A stretch of 64,000 nucleotides of DNA, taken from the NCBI RefSeq assembly GCF_004519315.1, contig NZ_SOZE01000006.1:186001-250000 (forward strand), read 5' to 3'. The notes beneath the pieces were generated by a model that had not been told where the DNA came from, searched no databases, and was given only the letters and a program-made list of their open reading frames with translations. Positions within the stretch are counted from its first letter, which is position 1. Each line of letters starts with the position of its first letter. Shown here one piece after another: positions 26,703-36,449 of the stretch. The position numbers and the translations under genes are program-made. This DNA comes from Mucilaginibacter psychrotolerans (GTDB lineage Bacteria; Bacteroidota; Bacteroidia; Sphingobacteriales; Sphingobacteriaceae).

Positions 26703-29700
26703 ATGCAATTTAAACTCAAGTTTCTTGTGGTTATAGCTTTGCTATTTTTTGTTAGCGAGGCTTATGCACAATCCCTCCGCTTAACCGGTAAAGTAACCCA
26801 AAAATCCGACGGGCAAGGCGTGCCCGGCGCATCTGTTGCCATTAAAGGCACAACTATCGGCACTGTAACAGATATAAACGGTAATTATACGCTAACCGTG
26901 CCGCAAAACGGCGGCGTTATCGTGGTATCGTTCATCGGCATGGTATCTGTTGAACGCCCTGTAAACACTGCTGGCGTAGAAAACTTTGTTTTGGATGATA
27001 ACACCCAGGCATTGAACGAAGTAGTGGTAGTAGGCTACGGCACACAAAAAGTAACCAATATTTCGGGTGCGATATCCGTAGTAAAAGCCTCGGATATCAA
27101 AAAGCTTAACGCGGTGCGTACCGAAGAAGTACTGCAAGGGCAGGTTTCGGGTGTTACGGTGATACAGTCCGGCTCACCAGGCGCCAAGCCGGCGGTATTG
27201 GTGAGGGGTATCCCCTCTTTCTCGGGTAACGACCCAACCGTAGTGGTAGATGGTTCCATCCAGTCGCTTGATGATCTGAACTCCATCAACCCTTCGGATA
27301 TCGAATCCATCAACGTGCTGAAAGATGCTGCAACCACAGCTATTTATGGTCTTAAGGGCGGCAACGGCGTTATTGTGGTTACTACCAAAGGCGGCCGCAA
27401 AAACCAGAAGACCGAATTCTCTATCAACAGCAATTACGGCGTACAGGATGTTTCCCGTCGTATTGGCGTGTTGAACGCCGCTGAATACGGTGCCATTGTA
27501 AATGAAGGCAGCGTAGCATCGGGCGGCAACATTATCTTCCCGGACCTGTCTGTATTAGGCACAGGTACCAATTGGCAAAAGGAGATTTTCAAAACCGCAC
27601 CTATGCAATCGCACAATATCTCGGCGCGCGGCGGCAGCGATAAAATGACTTATTTCCTTTCGGGAGGGTACCTTAGCCAGGGCGGTATAGTAGGCGGCTA
27701 TGATAAATCGCACTTCAACCGCGGTACCTTTACGGCTAACCTTACTTTCGATTTTACATCAAAGTTGAAGTTCATCGTAAACACAACAGGTGTCTTGTTA
27801 AACAACAAAGGCGTGGGCGAGAACTCCTTTAACAGCGTTATCGGCAATGCCCTCAACTTCGACCCAACAGTATCTGTTTATAATACAGATGCTAGCGTAA
27901 ACAGCAAATATGGGTATAGCAATTTGCTATTGTCTGAAATTGCCAACCCACTTACGCAACTGGATAATACGTATAACACCAACACCGGTAGTAAGATTTA
28001 CGGTAAGTTCGAGTTACAGTACGATATCATCAAGGGCCTTAAAGTAAACAGCCGATTTGGCTACACCAAATACGACGATAAATCTAAAAGCTTTACGCCG
28101 CTTATTTTCTACGGCCCGCAAAATGTTGAGAACGGTTTAGATGCAGCCGGCAACCCCATTACGGGCAGGCACAACAGCGTAAACCAAAGCAAATACAGTA
28201 ACTTTAACTATACATGGGAAAATTTTGCCAACTATAATTTCAATGTGGCAACAGACCACCATTTTGAAACTGTATTAGGTTTTTCTATGGCGAAGGTTAC
28301 CGGTAACAGCATGAATGTGGGTAGGCAGGATGTTCCTTTCAATTCATGGGAATTTGCCGATTACTCTGCTGCTACAGGTACCAACAGTGCCGATAACCCA
28401 AATGCGCAAACCGGCGGATACTACCAGTATTTCCGCAGGAACCTTTCTTACTTTGGCCGTGTTAACTATGATTACAAAAACCGTTATCTGGCATCGTTCT
28501 CCGCACGCCGCGATGGTTCGTACGCATTTGGCGTAAACAATAAGTTTGCCGATTTCTACGCGGGCTCCTTAGGCTGGGTAGTTACTAACGAAGAATTCTT
28601 CAAACCATCGTTCATCGATTATTTGAAGATCCGCGGCAGCTACGGTGTTACAGGTAACGAAAACGTATCGCCACAGTATAACAAAATTGCCACCGGCGGC
28701 CCAGACTATGGCTCAACTGCCAACAGCAATGGCTACAACTATGGCAATGTGTTCTACACCGGTTCAACCCTTGCCTCATCACGCAACGATGATCTGGCAT
28801 GGGAAAAACAAAAACAAGGCAACATCGGCTTCGATATGACCATGTTCCACAACAAAATTTCTATCTCTGCCGATTATTACCAAAAAAGGGTAAGCGGTTT
28901 GTTGTTCACCCCAACTGCGCCAGGCATTTATGGTACTTTACCCGTGCCGCCCTATAATATTGGCTCTACAAAAAGCAGCGGTTTAGATATCAGCATTGCT
29001 TATAATGAGAACATAGGTGGCTTTAAGCTGAGCAACACGTTCAACGTTACCACCATCAAAAACATGGTAACTGCTACCAACTCCGATGGTACAGCCCGTA
29101 TCCTGGGCGGCGGTTTCTTTAACGGGCAGTCGCAAACGGTTACCGTATTTGAGAAAGGCCAAACCCCAGCTTATTTCTACGGCTATAAAACCATGGGCTT
29201 GTTCCAGAACGCGGCAGAAATTGCTTCAGCCCCTACCCAATCAGGCGCCCAGCCTGGCGATATCCGCTTTGTGGATACTAACGGCGATGGCGTAATTAAC
29301 GCATCCGATCAAACCAAAATAGGCGACCCTTTCCCTAACTTTACTTTAGGCTGGAACCTGAATATGGCTTACAAAGGCTTTGATATGAGCGTACTGACTT
29401 ACGCATCTATAGGCAACGATATCTATCGCGCTTATGAGCGTAACGCCAACTTCAGCAACAAATACCGCGCGGTATTGGCCAGGTGGACAGGCGAAGGCAC
29501 AACCAACGATGCCCGCTACCCACGCTACTCTTTCACCGACCCTAACAGCAACATCCGAGTATCAGACAGGTACGTAGAAGATGGCTCGTTCGTAAAGGTG
29601 AAGAACATTCAGTTGGGTTACACCTTCTCCAAAGCGATGCTGAAAAATGTATTCAAATCTGTAAGGATATACGCCCAGGTAAAAAATGCATTCACCATCA

Positions 29701-29822
29701 CCAAATACAGTGGTTTCGACCCTGAGATCTCAGGCGGCGGCAACTTGCTGGAGAACGGTATCGATAGAGGTGCATACCCACAGGCACGTATTTATGCAGT
29801 AGGGCTTGATATTAATTTGTAA
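26703..29822 (+). CDS. SusC/RagA-family TonB-dependent transporter (GH16 locus)
   Basis: A 1039-residue outer-membrane transporter with a signal peptide (SEAYAQ), a CarboxypepD_reg-like domain (LTGKVTQKSDGQGVPGASVA), the TonB-box/plug segment LNEVVVVGYGTQKVTNISGA, and the family signature seen as YGLKGGNGVIVVTTKGG. The barrel runs to the end (RIYAVGLDINL). It heads a six-gene plus-strand cluster with SusD, two surface lipoproteins and two GH16 enzymes. The gene partners make beta-1,3-glucan oligosaccharides the most likely cargo. The stop codon overlaps the first possible SusD start. Confidence 0.95.
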   Translation: MQFKLKFLVVIALLFFVSEAYAQSLRLTGKVTQKSDGQGVPGASVAIKGTTIGTVTDINGNYTLTVPQNGGVIVVSFIGMVSVERPVNTAGVENFVLDDNTQALNEVVVVGYGTQKVTNISGAISVVKASDIKKLNAVRTEEVLQGQVSGVTVIQSGSPGAKPAVLVRGIPSFSGNDPTVVVDGSIQSLDDLNSINPSDIESINVLKDAATTAIYGLKGGNGVIVVTTKGGRKNQKTEFSINSNYGVQDVSRRIGVLNAAEYGAIVNEGSVASGGNIIFPDLSVLGTGTNWQKEIFKTAPMQSHNISARGGSDKMTYFLSGGYLSQGGIVGGYDKSHFNRGTFTANLTFDFTSKLKFIVNTTGVLLNNKGVGENSFNSVIGNALNFDPTVSVYNTDASVNSKYGYSNLLLSEIANPLTQLDNTYNTNTGSKIYGKFELQYDIIKGLKVNSRFGYTKYDDKSKSFTPLIFYGPQNVENGLDAAGNPITGRHNSVNQSKYSNFNYTWENFANYNFNVATDHHFETVLGFSMAKVTGNSMNVGRQDVPFNSWEFADYSAATGTNSADNPNAQTGGYYQYFRRNLSYFGRVNYDYKNRYLASFSARRDGSYAFGVNNKFADFYAGSLGWVVTNEEFFKPSFIDYLKIRGSYGVTGNENVSPQYNKIATGGPDYGSTANSNGYNYGNVFYTGSTLASSRNDDLAWEKQKQGNIGFDMTMFHNKISISADYYQKRVSGLLFTPTAPGIYGTLPVPPYNIGSTKSSGLDISIAYNENIGGFKLSNTFNVTTIKNMVTATNSDGTARILGGGFFNGQSQTVTVFEKGQTPAYFYGYKTMGLFQNAAEIASAPTQSGAQPGDIRFVDTNGDGVINASDQTKIGDPFPNFTLGWNLNMAYKGFDMSVLTYASIGNDIYRAYERNANFSNKYRAVLARWTGEGTTNDARYPRYSFTDPNSNIRVSDRYVEDGSFVKVKNIQLGYTFSKAMLKNVFKSVRIYAQVKNAFTITKYSGFDPEISGGGNLLENGIDRGAYPQARIYAVGLDINL

Positions 29823-29842
29823 TGGCTTTAAACAGGAAAACA

Positions 29843-31351
29843 ATGAAAAAGATATATATAAAGATGGTGGGCCTGGCTGTTGTTGCAACGCTGATGGGCT
29901 CATGTAAAAAATTTATCGATTACAATCCGCATGAGGATTTCGTAACTACCGACCTGGATTACTTTAAATCGGAAAGCGATTACCGCAGTATGGTGGTAAG
30001 CGCCTATACCCCTGTGCAATGGCTTAACCAGGCAACCGTTATTGGCGATGTTGCTTCTGATAACTCTGTAGCCGGCGGCGAAAGCGCATCAGACGTACTG
30101 GCCCTGCAGCAGATAGATGATTTTACCCTCACCCCGGTAAACTCTGCGTTGGAAGATTTGTACAAAGTTGCTTACGAAGGCGTTAACCGCACCAACTACA
30201 TTGTACAGTACAAGGATAAAAACCCGGCTGGCCAAACAGTGAGCTTTACCGGCAAGGATGCCTTATATGGCGAAGTATATTTTCTGCGTGCATACTACTA
30301 CTTTACACTGGTAAAAATGTGGGGCGATGTGCCGCTGTTCCTGGATAAGCGCATCTCGCTTACCGACGCAAGGGGCCTTGCGCGGTCGCCTAAGGCCGAT
30401 GTTTATGCCCAAATAGAGAAGGACTTGCTTGCAGCGATTGCCGTGTTACCAACAACGCAATCACAGGCGGGCCGCATTACCAAATATGCCGCACAAGGCC
30501 TATTGGGCAAGGTTTACTTGTACGAGAATAAATTTGCACAAGCAGACGCGGTTTTAGAACCCATTATCGCATCGAACGCGTTTACTTTGGTGGCCGATTT
30601 CCCATCGATCTACCTGGCATCGGGCGAAAACGGCAGCGAATCGCTTTTCGAAGTGCAGTACACCAATGGCTCGCCATATTACAACTGGGGCGGCGCAACC
30701 CGCGGCCAGGGCAATTACGCAGTACAGCAAAACGGTATTAGGGGCCTTAGCGGTAGCGGTGCCATGCCGTACGCAGCAGGCTGGAGCACTAACCTGCCTA
30801 CCCAGAACCTGGCCAACGCCTATGCAGCAGGCGATCAGCGCAAAGATATCACCGCATTCAACATCGAGGCTTATAAAGCCGCACACCCCGAGTTCAATAT
30901 CGTTTATACGGTTGCCCCTTACCGGAACACCGGCCTTTACAACGGCAAGTATCTGCCGCGCAAAGGCGAAACCTCGGGCCAGATAGAGCTCAACTACCTC
31001 AACAACTTCCGCATAATGCGTTATCCCGAAGTACTGCTGATGGCAGCAGAGGCTATCATCCGCAGTGGCGGCGATAACGCCAAAGCGCTGAGTTACCTTA
31101 ACCAGGTGCGTCGCCGTGCATTTAAAGACACTGCACACGATATTAACGCCACTGGCGATGCCTTGAAACTGGCTATATGGGACGAGCGCAGGCTGGAACT
31201 GGCCATGGATGGCGACCGTTTCTTCGATCTGGTGAGAACAGGCCAGGCAGCAACTAAGCTTCCGGGATTCGTTGCCGGCAAGCACGAGGTGTTCCCCATC
31301 CCGCAAACGGAGATAACCATCACAGGCATCACACAAAACCCAGGCTATTAA
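29843..31351 (+). CDS. SusD/RagB-family nutrient-binding lipoprotein (GH16 locus)
   Basis: A 502-residue lipoprotein partner of the SusC at 26703. An ATG at 29822 overlaps the SusC stop codon, but ATG 29843 (MKKIYIKMVG) directly begins the lipoprotein signal with lipobox LMGSC and is preferred. Family features include YFLRAYYYFTLVKMWGDVPL, NFRIMRYPEVLLMAAEAIIR, and the C-terminal WDERRLELAMDGDRFFDLVR with IPQTEI and a terminal NPGY. It should bind glucan chains at the surface and close the SusC channel. Confidence 0.95.
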   Translation: MKKIYIKMVGLAVVATLMGSCKKFIDYNPHEDFVTTDLDYFKSESDYRSMVVSAYTPVQWLNQATVIGDVASDNSVAGGESASDVLALQQIDDFTLTPVNSALEDLYKVAYEGVNRTNYIVQYKDKNPAGQTVSFTGKDALYGEVYFLRAYYYFTLVKMWGDVPLFLDKRISLTDARGLARSPKADVYAQIEKDLLAAIAVLPTTQSQAGRITKYAAQGLLGKVYLYENKFAQADAVLEPIIASNAFTLVADFPSIYLASGENGSESLFEVQYTNGSPYYNWGGATRGQGNYAVQQNGIRGLSGSGAMPYAAGWSTNLPTQNLANAYAAGDQRKDITAFNIEAYKAAHPEFNIVYTVAPYRNTGLYNGKYLPRKGETSGQIELNYLNNFRIMRYPEVLLMAAEAIIRSGGDNAKALSYLNQVRRRAFKDTAHDINATGDALKLAIWDERRLELAMDGDRFFDLVRTGQAATKLPGFVAGKHEVFPIPQTEITITGITQNPGY

Positions 31352-31370
31352 ACCTTAATTATTACAGATT

Positions 31371-33455
31371 ATGAAGGCAATAAAATATTATTTAGGATTA
31401 AGCCTGGTACTAGCCACTACAGCTGGCTGTAAAAAGGATTATCTGGATACCTCATTTGTTACGCAGGCAGCAGCGCCGGCAAAATTGGGTGCGCTATACA
31501 GCATTACGCAAGATAACACCGGTATGGTTACCATTATACCAAGCGGCGAGGGTGTTACCAGTTACGACGTGTACTTTGGCGATGGCGGCGACACTTTTGT
31601 TAAGGTTGCCCCGGGTAAAACCGTGGACCACAAATACGCCGAAGGCCTTTACCAGGTAAAATTGGTTGGCCACAACATTGGCGGCCAAACCGTTGAGTTT
31701 ACACAGGCACTCACGGTTTCTTTCCGTGCTCCCGAGAATCTTGAACCCACGGTAACTACCAATAACCTTGCGATCACGGTTGATGCAAAGGCCGATTACG
31801 AAACTATGTTCCATGTGTACTATGGCGACGAAACCGCTACCAATCCAGAGCCTTTCGACACTTTTGTGGAAGGCCAGCCAGCTACGCACACTTATAAAAC
31901 CGGCGGTATCTTTAATGTACGCATAGTAGCTTTAAGCGGTGGTAAGGCAACTACAACGGTTACAAAAGCTGTAAAGGTAGGCAAGCAAATAGACCTGCCT
32001 CTTGGCTTCGACGACCCCAATTATGACTACACCACAAGCGATTTTGGCGGTAACCAAAGTACGATGGCCACCGACCCGGCAGATGCCACAAACAAAGTGA
32101 TGAAAGTTACCAAACCCGGCGGTGCCGAAGTTTGGGCAGGAACTACTTTAAGTACCGACGCAGGTTTTGCCAGCAGGATGAACATTACACCGTCTAACTC
32201 CAGAATGACAGCCAGGGTTTACTCGCCTGCTGCTGGCTTAACTATCAAATTGAAGATAGAAGACCATAACGACCCAACTCACTCTGTTGAAACTGACGTT
32301 AAAACTACCAAGGCAAACCAATGGGAAACCCTCGCATTCGATTTTAATAATCCATCGCCTGGTACAGCTGGTTTAAACGCAAGCTATTACTTCGATAAAG
32401 CTTCTACGTTCTTTGATTTTGGTACCGGCGGTAGCGGCAAAGTGTTCTATATGGATGATTTGCAAATGAGCATCCCTGTGCAGCAAATTAGTTTACCGGT
32501 AACGTTTGATGTGCCAAATACAGATTATACCGTTACCGATTTTGGCAACAATAGCACGGTAGATGCAGTTGACCCGTTGAACGCATCTAATAAAGTTAAA
32601 AAGACCACCAAACCAGGCGGTGCAGAAGTTTGGGCCGGTACTACCGTAGGTTCTCCCTCTGGTTTTGCAACCAAAATCCCGCTCACTGCCGATTTTGCCC
32701 AGATGACCTTACGCGTTTATTCGCCGGCGGCGGGCTTAACTATCAAGTTAAAAGTGGAAGACCATACCAACGGCGGAAAATCTGTTGAAACTGACGCAGT
32801 AACTACCGTAGCTAACGCATGGGAAACGCTGACCTTTAACTTCTTCAACAATTCGGCAGGTACATCGGCCTTTAATGCAACAACCAATTACGACAAAGCC
32901 TCTGTATTCTTCGACTTTGGCGTGGGCGGTTCAGGTAAGGTGTTTTATTGGGACGACCTGAAAGTACTATCTGCTCCGGTGGCAGTATTAGGTATCCCGC
33001 TCGATTTTCAATCAGCAACCCTTAATTATACCTTTACTGATTTTGAAGGCGGTACCGTTACCGTGGTAAACAACCCGGCTTCCGGGGGTATCAATACCAG
33101 TACCAAAGTAGCTAAAATGGTCAAAAATCCGGGTGCCACTTATGGCGGCAGCTATATCGCATTGCCCAGCCCTATCGATTTCTCGACCAAGAAAACCTTT
33201 ACTATGAAGGTGTGGTCGCCAAGAGTGGGGGCTAAAGTACTCTTGAAGGTAGAGAACTTAACCAATGGTGGTATCGGCTTCGAAAAAGAGGTAACTACTA
33301 CCAAAGCCAACGAATGGGAACTGCTTACGTTTGATTACAGTGCAATCAATACGGCCAACTCGTATCAAAAAGTGGTGCTGATATTCGATAATGGTACATC
33401 GGGCGATGGCTCTGCCAACTACACATTCTATTTTGATGATATAACACTTAATTAA
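31371..33455 (+). CDS. Surface glycan-binding lipoprotein with PKD-like domains and three repeated modules
   Basis: A 694-residue lipoprotein (lipobox TTAGC). Residues about 40-205 hold two PKD-like sandwiches (TSYDVYFGDGGDTFVKVAPG and a second copy with VYYGDETATN). Three homologous modules follow at about 207-371, 372-538 and 540-694. Each starts with a (L/I)PL.FD....DYT.(T/S)DF pattern and contains AKVWSP/RVYSPAAG, LK(V/I)E, ANxWETL and a closing KVFYxDD stretch. Modules 1 and 2 share TKPGGAEVWAGTT. The fold looks like a carbohydrate-binding beta-sandwich. It lies between SusD and GH16 genes and is the probable main glucan-binding protein of the complex. Confidence 0.85.
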   Translation: MKAIKYYLGLSLVLATTAGCKKDYLDTSFVTQAAAPAKLGALYSITQDNTGMVTIIPSGEGVTSYDVYFGDGGDTFVKVAPGKTVDHKYAEGLYQVKLVGHNIGGQTVEFTQALTVSFRAPENLEPTVTTNNLAITVDAKADYETMFHVYYGDETATNPEPFDTFVEGQPATHTYKTGGIFNVRIVALSGGKATTTVTKAVKVGKQIDLPLGFDDPNYDYTTSDFGGNQSTMATDPADATNKVMKVTKPGGAEVWAGTTLSTDAGFASRMNITPSNSRMTARVYSPAAGLTIKLKIEDHNDPTHSVETDVKTTKANQWETLAFDFNNPSPGTAGLNASYYFDKASTFFDFGTGGSGKVFYMDDLQMSIPVQQISLPVTFDVPNTDYTVTDFGNNSTVDAVDPLNASNKVKKTTKPGGAEVWAGTTVGSPSGFATKIPLTADFAQMTLRVYSPAAGLTIKLKVEDHTNGGKSVETDAVTTVANAWETLTFNFFNNSAGTSAFNATTNYDKASVFFDFGVGGSGKVFYWDDLKVLSAPVAVLGIPLDFQSATLNYTFTDFEGGTVTVVNNPASGGINTSTKVAKMVKNPGATYGGSYIALPSPIDFSTKKTFTMKVWSPRVGAKVLLKVENLTNGGIGFEKEVTTTKANEWELLTFDYSAINTANSYQKVVLIFDNGTSGDGSANYTFYFDDITLN

Positions 33456-33465
33456 TTTAACACCC

Positions 33466-34359
33466 ATGAAGATTAATATAAAAGTAATGGCAGCCACTTT
33501 TCTGCTGGCTGTACTTGCGGTGGTGAGTTGCAAAAAGGATGAATACACCTTCGGCAAAATCATTACCCCTACCGATGTTACCCTCACTACCCAGATACAA
33601 GGCGCGGACGCGGCTAATCCTAACGGTGGCGGCAGCGGCAATGTAGATATAACGACCACTGCAACCAGCGCGGTATCTTATAAAATAGATTACGGCGACG
33701 GAAATATTGAAGTTGTGCCTACCGGCAAGGTAACGCATAAGTATGCTAATCCCGGCACAGCCGATTATACCGTTATCGTAAGCGCAATTGGTACAGGTGG
33801 CGTAACTTCTACCCTTTCTAAAAAGATAACCGTTTTTGTGGCCTTCGAGATACCTTCTGAAATAATGCAGGATCTTACAAACGGCAGCTCGCAAACATGG
33901 GTTACCGCTAAAGAAACTCCGGGCCATGTGGGTGTGGGGCCAAACAATACCTATTCATCTGACTATTACAGTGCAGACCCCAACCAGCGCGACCCTTGTT
34001 TGTACGACGATGAGATGACCTTTACCAAAAACGGTAGCACCATAACGCTAACCGTTAACAACAAAGGCCAGTCGTTCTCTATTGCAGCGGCTACAGCATT
34101 CTATGGTGCAGCAGGCGGCGACGGCTGCTATAACATCGATTTGACGGCGCCACGTAAGCTTACCTTCATGAATGCAACTTCTGGTTCTACCACCGCAAAC
34201 TCTACCCGCATACAATTCGTAGTTCCGGGTAACGGGTTGATCAATTTTGGAACAGGCGGCAATACTTACGAGATACTGGCCATCACCCCAACAACTATTA
34301 CCTTACGTAACATCGGTATCGACGGGTTGGCATGGTATCAGAAATTTAAAGTTAAATAA
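33466..34359 (+). CDS. PKD-domain lipoprotein, SusE/F-position
   Basis: A 297-residue lipoprotein (MKINIKVMAATFLLAVLAVVSC). A PKD-like domain spans about residues 45-125 (YKIDYGDGNIEVVPTGKVTHKY). The C-terminal domain (about 130-297, from FEIPSEIMQDLTNGSSQTWV) has the character of the uncharacterised beta-sandwich often placed downstream of SusD in GH16 loci. No catalytic motif is visible. It is taken as an accessory glycan-binding protein, co-transcribed with its neighbours (10 bases after one gene, 7 bases before the next). Confidence 0.78.
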   Translation: MKINIKVMAATFLLAVLAVVSCKKDEYTFGKIITPTDVTLTTQIQGADAANPNGGGSGNVDITTTATSAVSYKIDYGDGNIEVVPTGKVTHKYANPGTADYTVIVSAIGTGGVTSTLSKKITVFVAFEIPSEIMQDLTNGSSQTWVTAKETPGHVGVGPNNTYSSDYYSADPNQRDPCLYDDEMTFTKNGSTITLTVNNKGQSFSIAAATAFYGAAGGDGCYNIDLTAPRKLTFMNATSGSTTANSTRIQFVVPGNGLINFGTGGNTYEILAITPTTITLRNIGIDGLAWYQKFKVK

Positions 34360-34366
34360 CCTACAT

Positions 34367-35389
34367 ATGAAACATTTACGCATATATATGATGATTGCAC
34401 TTGTGGCCATAGCCGCAAGCTGCAGCAAAGAAACCAAAACCGACCCAACCAAGCCGGCCGATATCCAGATCGCAACCGTGCCGAGTACCGATAACAGCGG
34501 CAACGTAGCCTTTACAGTTACGGCTACCAACGCCGCATCGTATGAGTTTGATTTTGGTAACGGTGTTTATCAAACATCAACCACCGGCACCGTTACCTAT
34601 AAGTATCCGGTTGCCGGCACCTACACCGTAAAAGTTACCGTAAAAAGCGCTTCGGGCTCCGTTACCACACAAAGCGCACAGGTAACTGTAGCAGCAAGCC
34701 AGGCGCTGGTTTTTTCAGATGAGTTTGATAAAGCCGGCGCACCGGATCCCGGCAAGTGGGGTTACGATTTAGGCAACAACAGCGGCTGGGGCAATAACGA
34801 GTTGGAGTATTATACCAACCGTGCCGATAACGCAGTAGTGGCCGATGGCAAATTGAAAATCACCCTGAAGAAAGAAGCTTTCAGCGGTTTTAATTATACC
34901 TCTGCCCGTTTACTTTCTAAGGGAAAATTCAACTTTAAATATGGTCGAGTAGAATTTAAAGCAAAACTGCCTTCAGGTGCCGGTACCTGGCCTGCACTTT
35001 GGGCACTCGGCAGCAATATCGACACTACACCATGGCCGGGCTGCGGTGAAATAGATATTATGGAACACGTAGGTAACCAGCAGAACAAAATATTCGCTAC
35101 GCTGCATTACACCGGCCACTCCGGCGGCAATGGCGTTGGAAATACCACCATGATACCAACCGCATCTACAGAGTTCCATGTGTATAGCTTAGACTGGAGC
35201 CCTACTGAAATGAAGTTTGCAGTTGATGGCGTGGTGTTCCACACCTTTGCCAATACAGCAAGCACGCCATTTAATGCCAATTTCTTCCTCATCATGAACG
35301 TGGCAATGGGCGGCAACTTCGGCGGTGCCGTAGACCCAAGCATTACCAGCGCTACCATGGAGGTTGAATACGTGCGCGTTTACAGATAA
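34367..35389 (+). CDS. GH16 beta-glucanase (laminarinase-like) lipoprotein with PKD domain
   Basis: A 340-residue surface lipoprotein. ATG 34367 is chosen because it begins the signal (MKHLRIYMM..., lipobox AASC); the open frame extends 40 codons into the gene before. A PKD-like domain (about 30-110) is followed by a GH16 jelly roll beginning FSDEFDKAGAPDPGKW. The catalytic motif ExDxxE is intact in GCGEIDIMEHVG near residue 227, with FKYGRVEFKAKLP and WPALWALGSN before it. It should hydrolyse beta-1,3 or mixed-linkage glucan at the cell surface to supply SusC. A strong terminator follows directly. Confidence 0.93.
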   Translation: MKHLRIYMMIALVAIAASCSKETKTDPTKPADIQIATVPSTDNSGNVAFTVTATNAASYEFDFGNGVYQTSTTGTVTYKYPVAGTYTVKVTVKSASGSVTTQSAQVTVAASQALVFSDEFDKAGAPDPGKWGYDLGNNSGWGNNELEYYTNRADNAVVADGKLKITLKKEAFSGFNYTSARLLSKGKFNFKYGRVEFKAKLPSGAGTWPALWALGSNIDTTPWPGCGEIDIMEHVGNQQNKIFATLHYTGHSGGNGVGNTTMIPTASTEFHVYSLDWSPTEMKFAVDGVVFHTFANTASTPFNANFFLIMNVAMGGNFGGAVDPSITSATMEVEYVRVYR

Positions 35390-35396
35390 TAGAATC

Positions 35397-35426
35397 AAAA
35401 GAGGCACCCGGGCCGGGTGCCTCTTT
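35397..35426 (+). terminator. Rho-independent terminator after the first GH16 gene
   Basis: A perfect 10-bp stem (GAGGCACCCG with CGGGTGCCTC, loop GGC), extended by AAA/TTT pairs, lies 7 bases after the stop codon. It separates the two GH16 genes, so the second may be expressed less or from its own promoter. Confidence 0.85.
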
Positions 35427-35445
35427 ACAAATCCCCTATTGATTT

Positions 35446-36330
35446 ATGCTTTTTAAGAAAAACTTACTTGCTGCTGCAACGGCAGCGATACTAGCCCTTC
35501 CTGCGTTCTCTCAAACCAAAAAGGCAGCGCCGACCGCTAAAGGTACCGGCCAGGTCATCTTTTTCGATGACTTTTCGGGTAATAAGCTCGACCGCAGCAA
35601 GTGGACACCAATAGTTACCGGCTTCCATACCAATGGTGAATTGCAGGCCTATGTAGACTCTACCAACGTAATTTCTTTTGCGAGAGGCGCAGCGGCAGAG
35701 GGTGCCCACAACGGCGCGCTGGTGCTAAGTCCAAAGTACTCGGCGGGCTTTAAAACGTTCGACGGGCAAACCTTCGATTTTATTTCGGGCAGAATAACCA
35801 CCATCGATAAGTTCGATTTTACCTATGGTACTGCCGAGGCACGCATTAAATTAGTAGCAGCCGATGGCCTTTGGCCTGCATGGTGGATGCTGGGTTATCC
35901 TAACTGGCCCACAGGCGGCGAAACCGACATCATGGAATTTATAGGCGAAGCCGACTGGGTGAGCGCTGCCGTACATGGCCCCGGCTACAGCGGCGAAACG
36001 CCTTTTGTAAACCGCATGTACCTCCATAAAAACAACGATGCCACGCAATGGCATACCTACGCCGTTGATTGGACACCCGAAAGCCTGGTGTTTAAATACG
36101 ATGGTGTTACCATGTTCCGCGTTACTAAAACTATGGCCGAGCATTACGGCAAGTGGGTGTTTACCGATAAACAATACCTGCTGCTGAACTTTGCGGTAGG
36201 CGGTATTTATCCTTACAAAATTAACGGCCTTAAAAAACCATACTACGGCTTGTCGGAAAAAGCGCTCGGCCTCATTAAAACCAACAAAGCAAAAATGCTG
36301 GTAGACTGGGTGAGGGTTACCAAAAGGTAA
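35446..36330 (+). CDS. GH16 glycoside hydrolase, secreted
   Basis: A 294-residue secreted enzyme with a signal peptide (ALPAFSQ) and a single GH16 domain. IFFDDFSGNKLDRSKW opens the fold, FTYGTAEARIKL and WPAWWMLG precede the catalytic ExDxxE in GGETDIMEFIGE near residue 160, and HTYAVDWTPESLVFKYDG is a standard later strand. It lacks the PKD domain and lipobox of its neighbour, so it is probably periplasmic or released, and could trim imported oligosaccharides. Whether it cuts laminarin or another beta-glucan or galactan is not decided by these motifs. Confidence 0.9.
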   Translation: MLFKKNLLAAATAAILALPAFSQTKKAAPTAKGTGQVIFFDDFSGNKLDRSKWTPIVTGFHTNGELQAYVDSTNVISFARGAAAEGAHNGALVLSPKYSAGFKTFDGQTFDFISGRITTIDKFDFTYGTAEARIKLVAADGLWPAWWMLGYPNWPTGGETDIMEFIGEADWVSAAVHGPGYSGETPFVNRMYLHKNNDATQWHTYAVDWTPESLVFKYDGVTMFRVTKTMAEHYGKWVFTDKQYLLLNFAVGGIYPYKINGLKKPYYGLSEKALGLIKTNKAKMLVDWVRVTKR

Positions 36331-36364
36331 AGACTGATCATTTACAAACCATATTACTACCAAG

Positions 36365-36391
36365 ACCTTCGGCATTGCCGGAGGTTTTTTG
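36365..36391 (+). terminator. Rho-independent terminator of the GH16 locus
   Basis: Stem ACCTTCGGC/GCCGGAGGT (one G-T pair, loop ATT) followed by six T, 34 bases after the second GH16 stop codon. Confidence 0.85.
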
Positions 36392-36449
36392 TTTGATGCG
36401 AACATAATATTGTTTGTACTTTAGCCTTAGTGCAACCTTAACAACCCCA

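Noticed and set aside
30554-31336. A 260-codon open frame on the minus strand inside the SusD gene
   Set aside because: It is fully antisense to a clear SusD, Cys-rich and without family character; it reflects codon bias of the real gene.
35851-36405. A 184-codon minus-strand frame over the second GH16 gene
   Set aside because: Antisense to a GH16 domain with an intact catalytic motif and running through its terminator.
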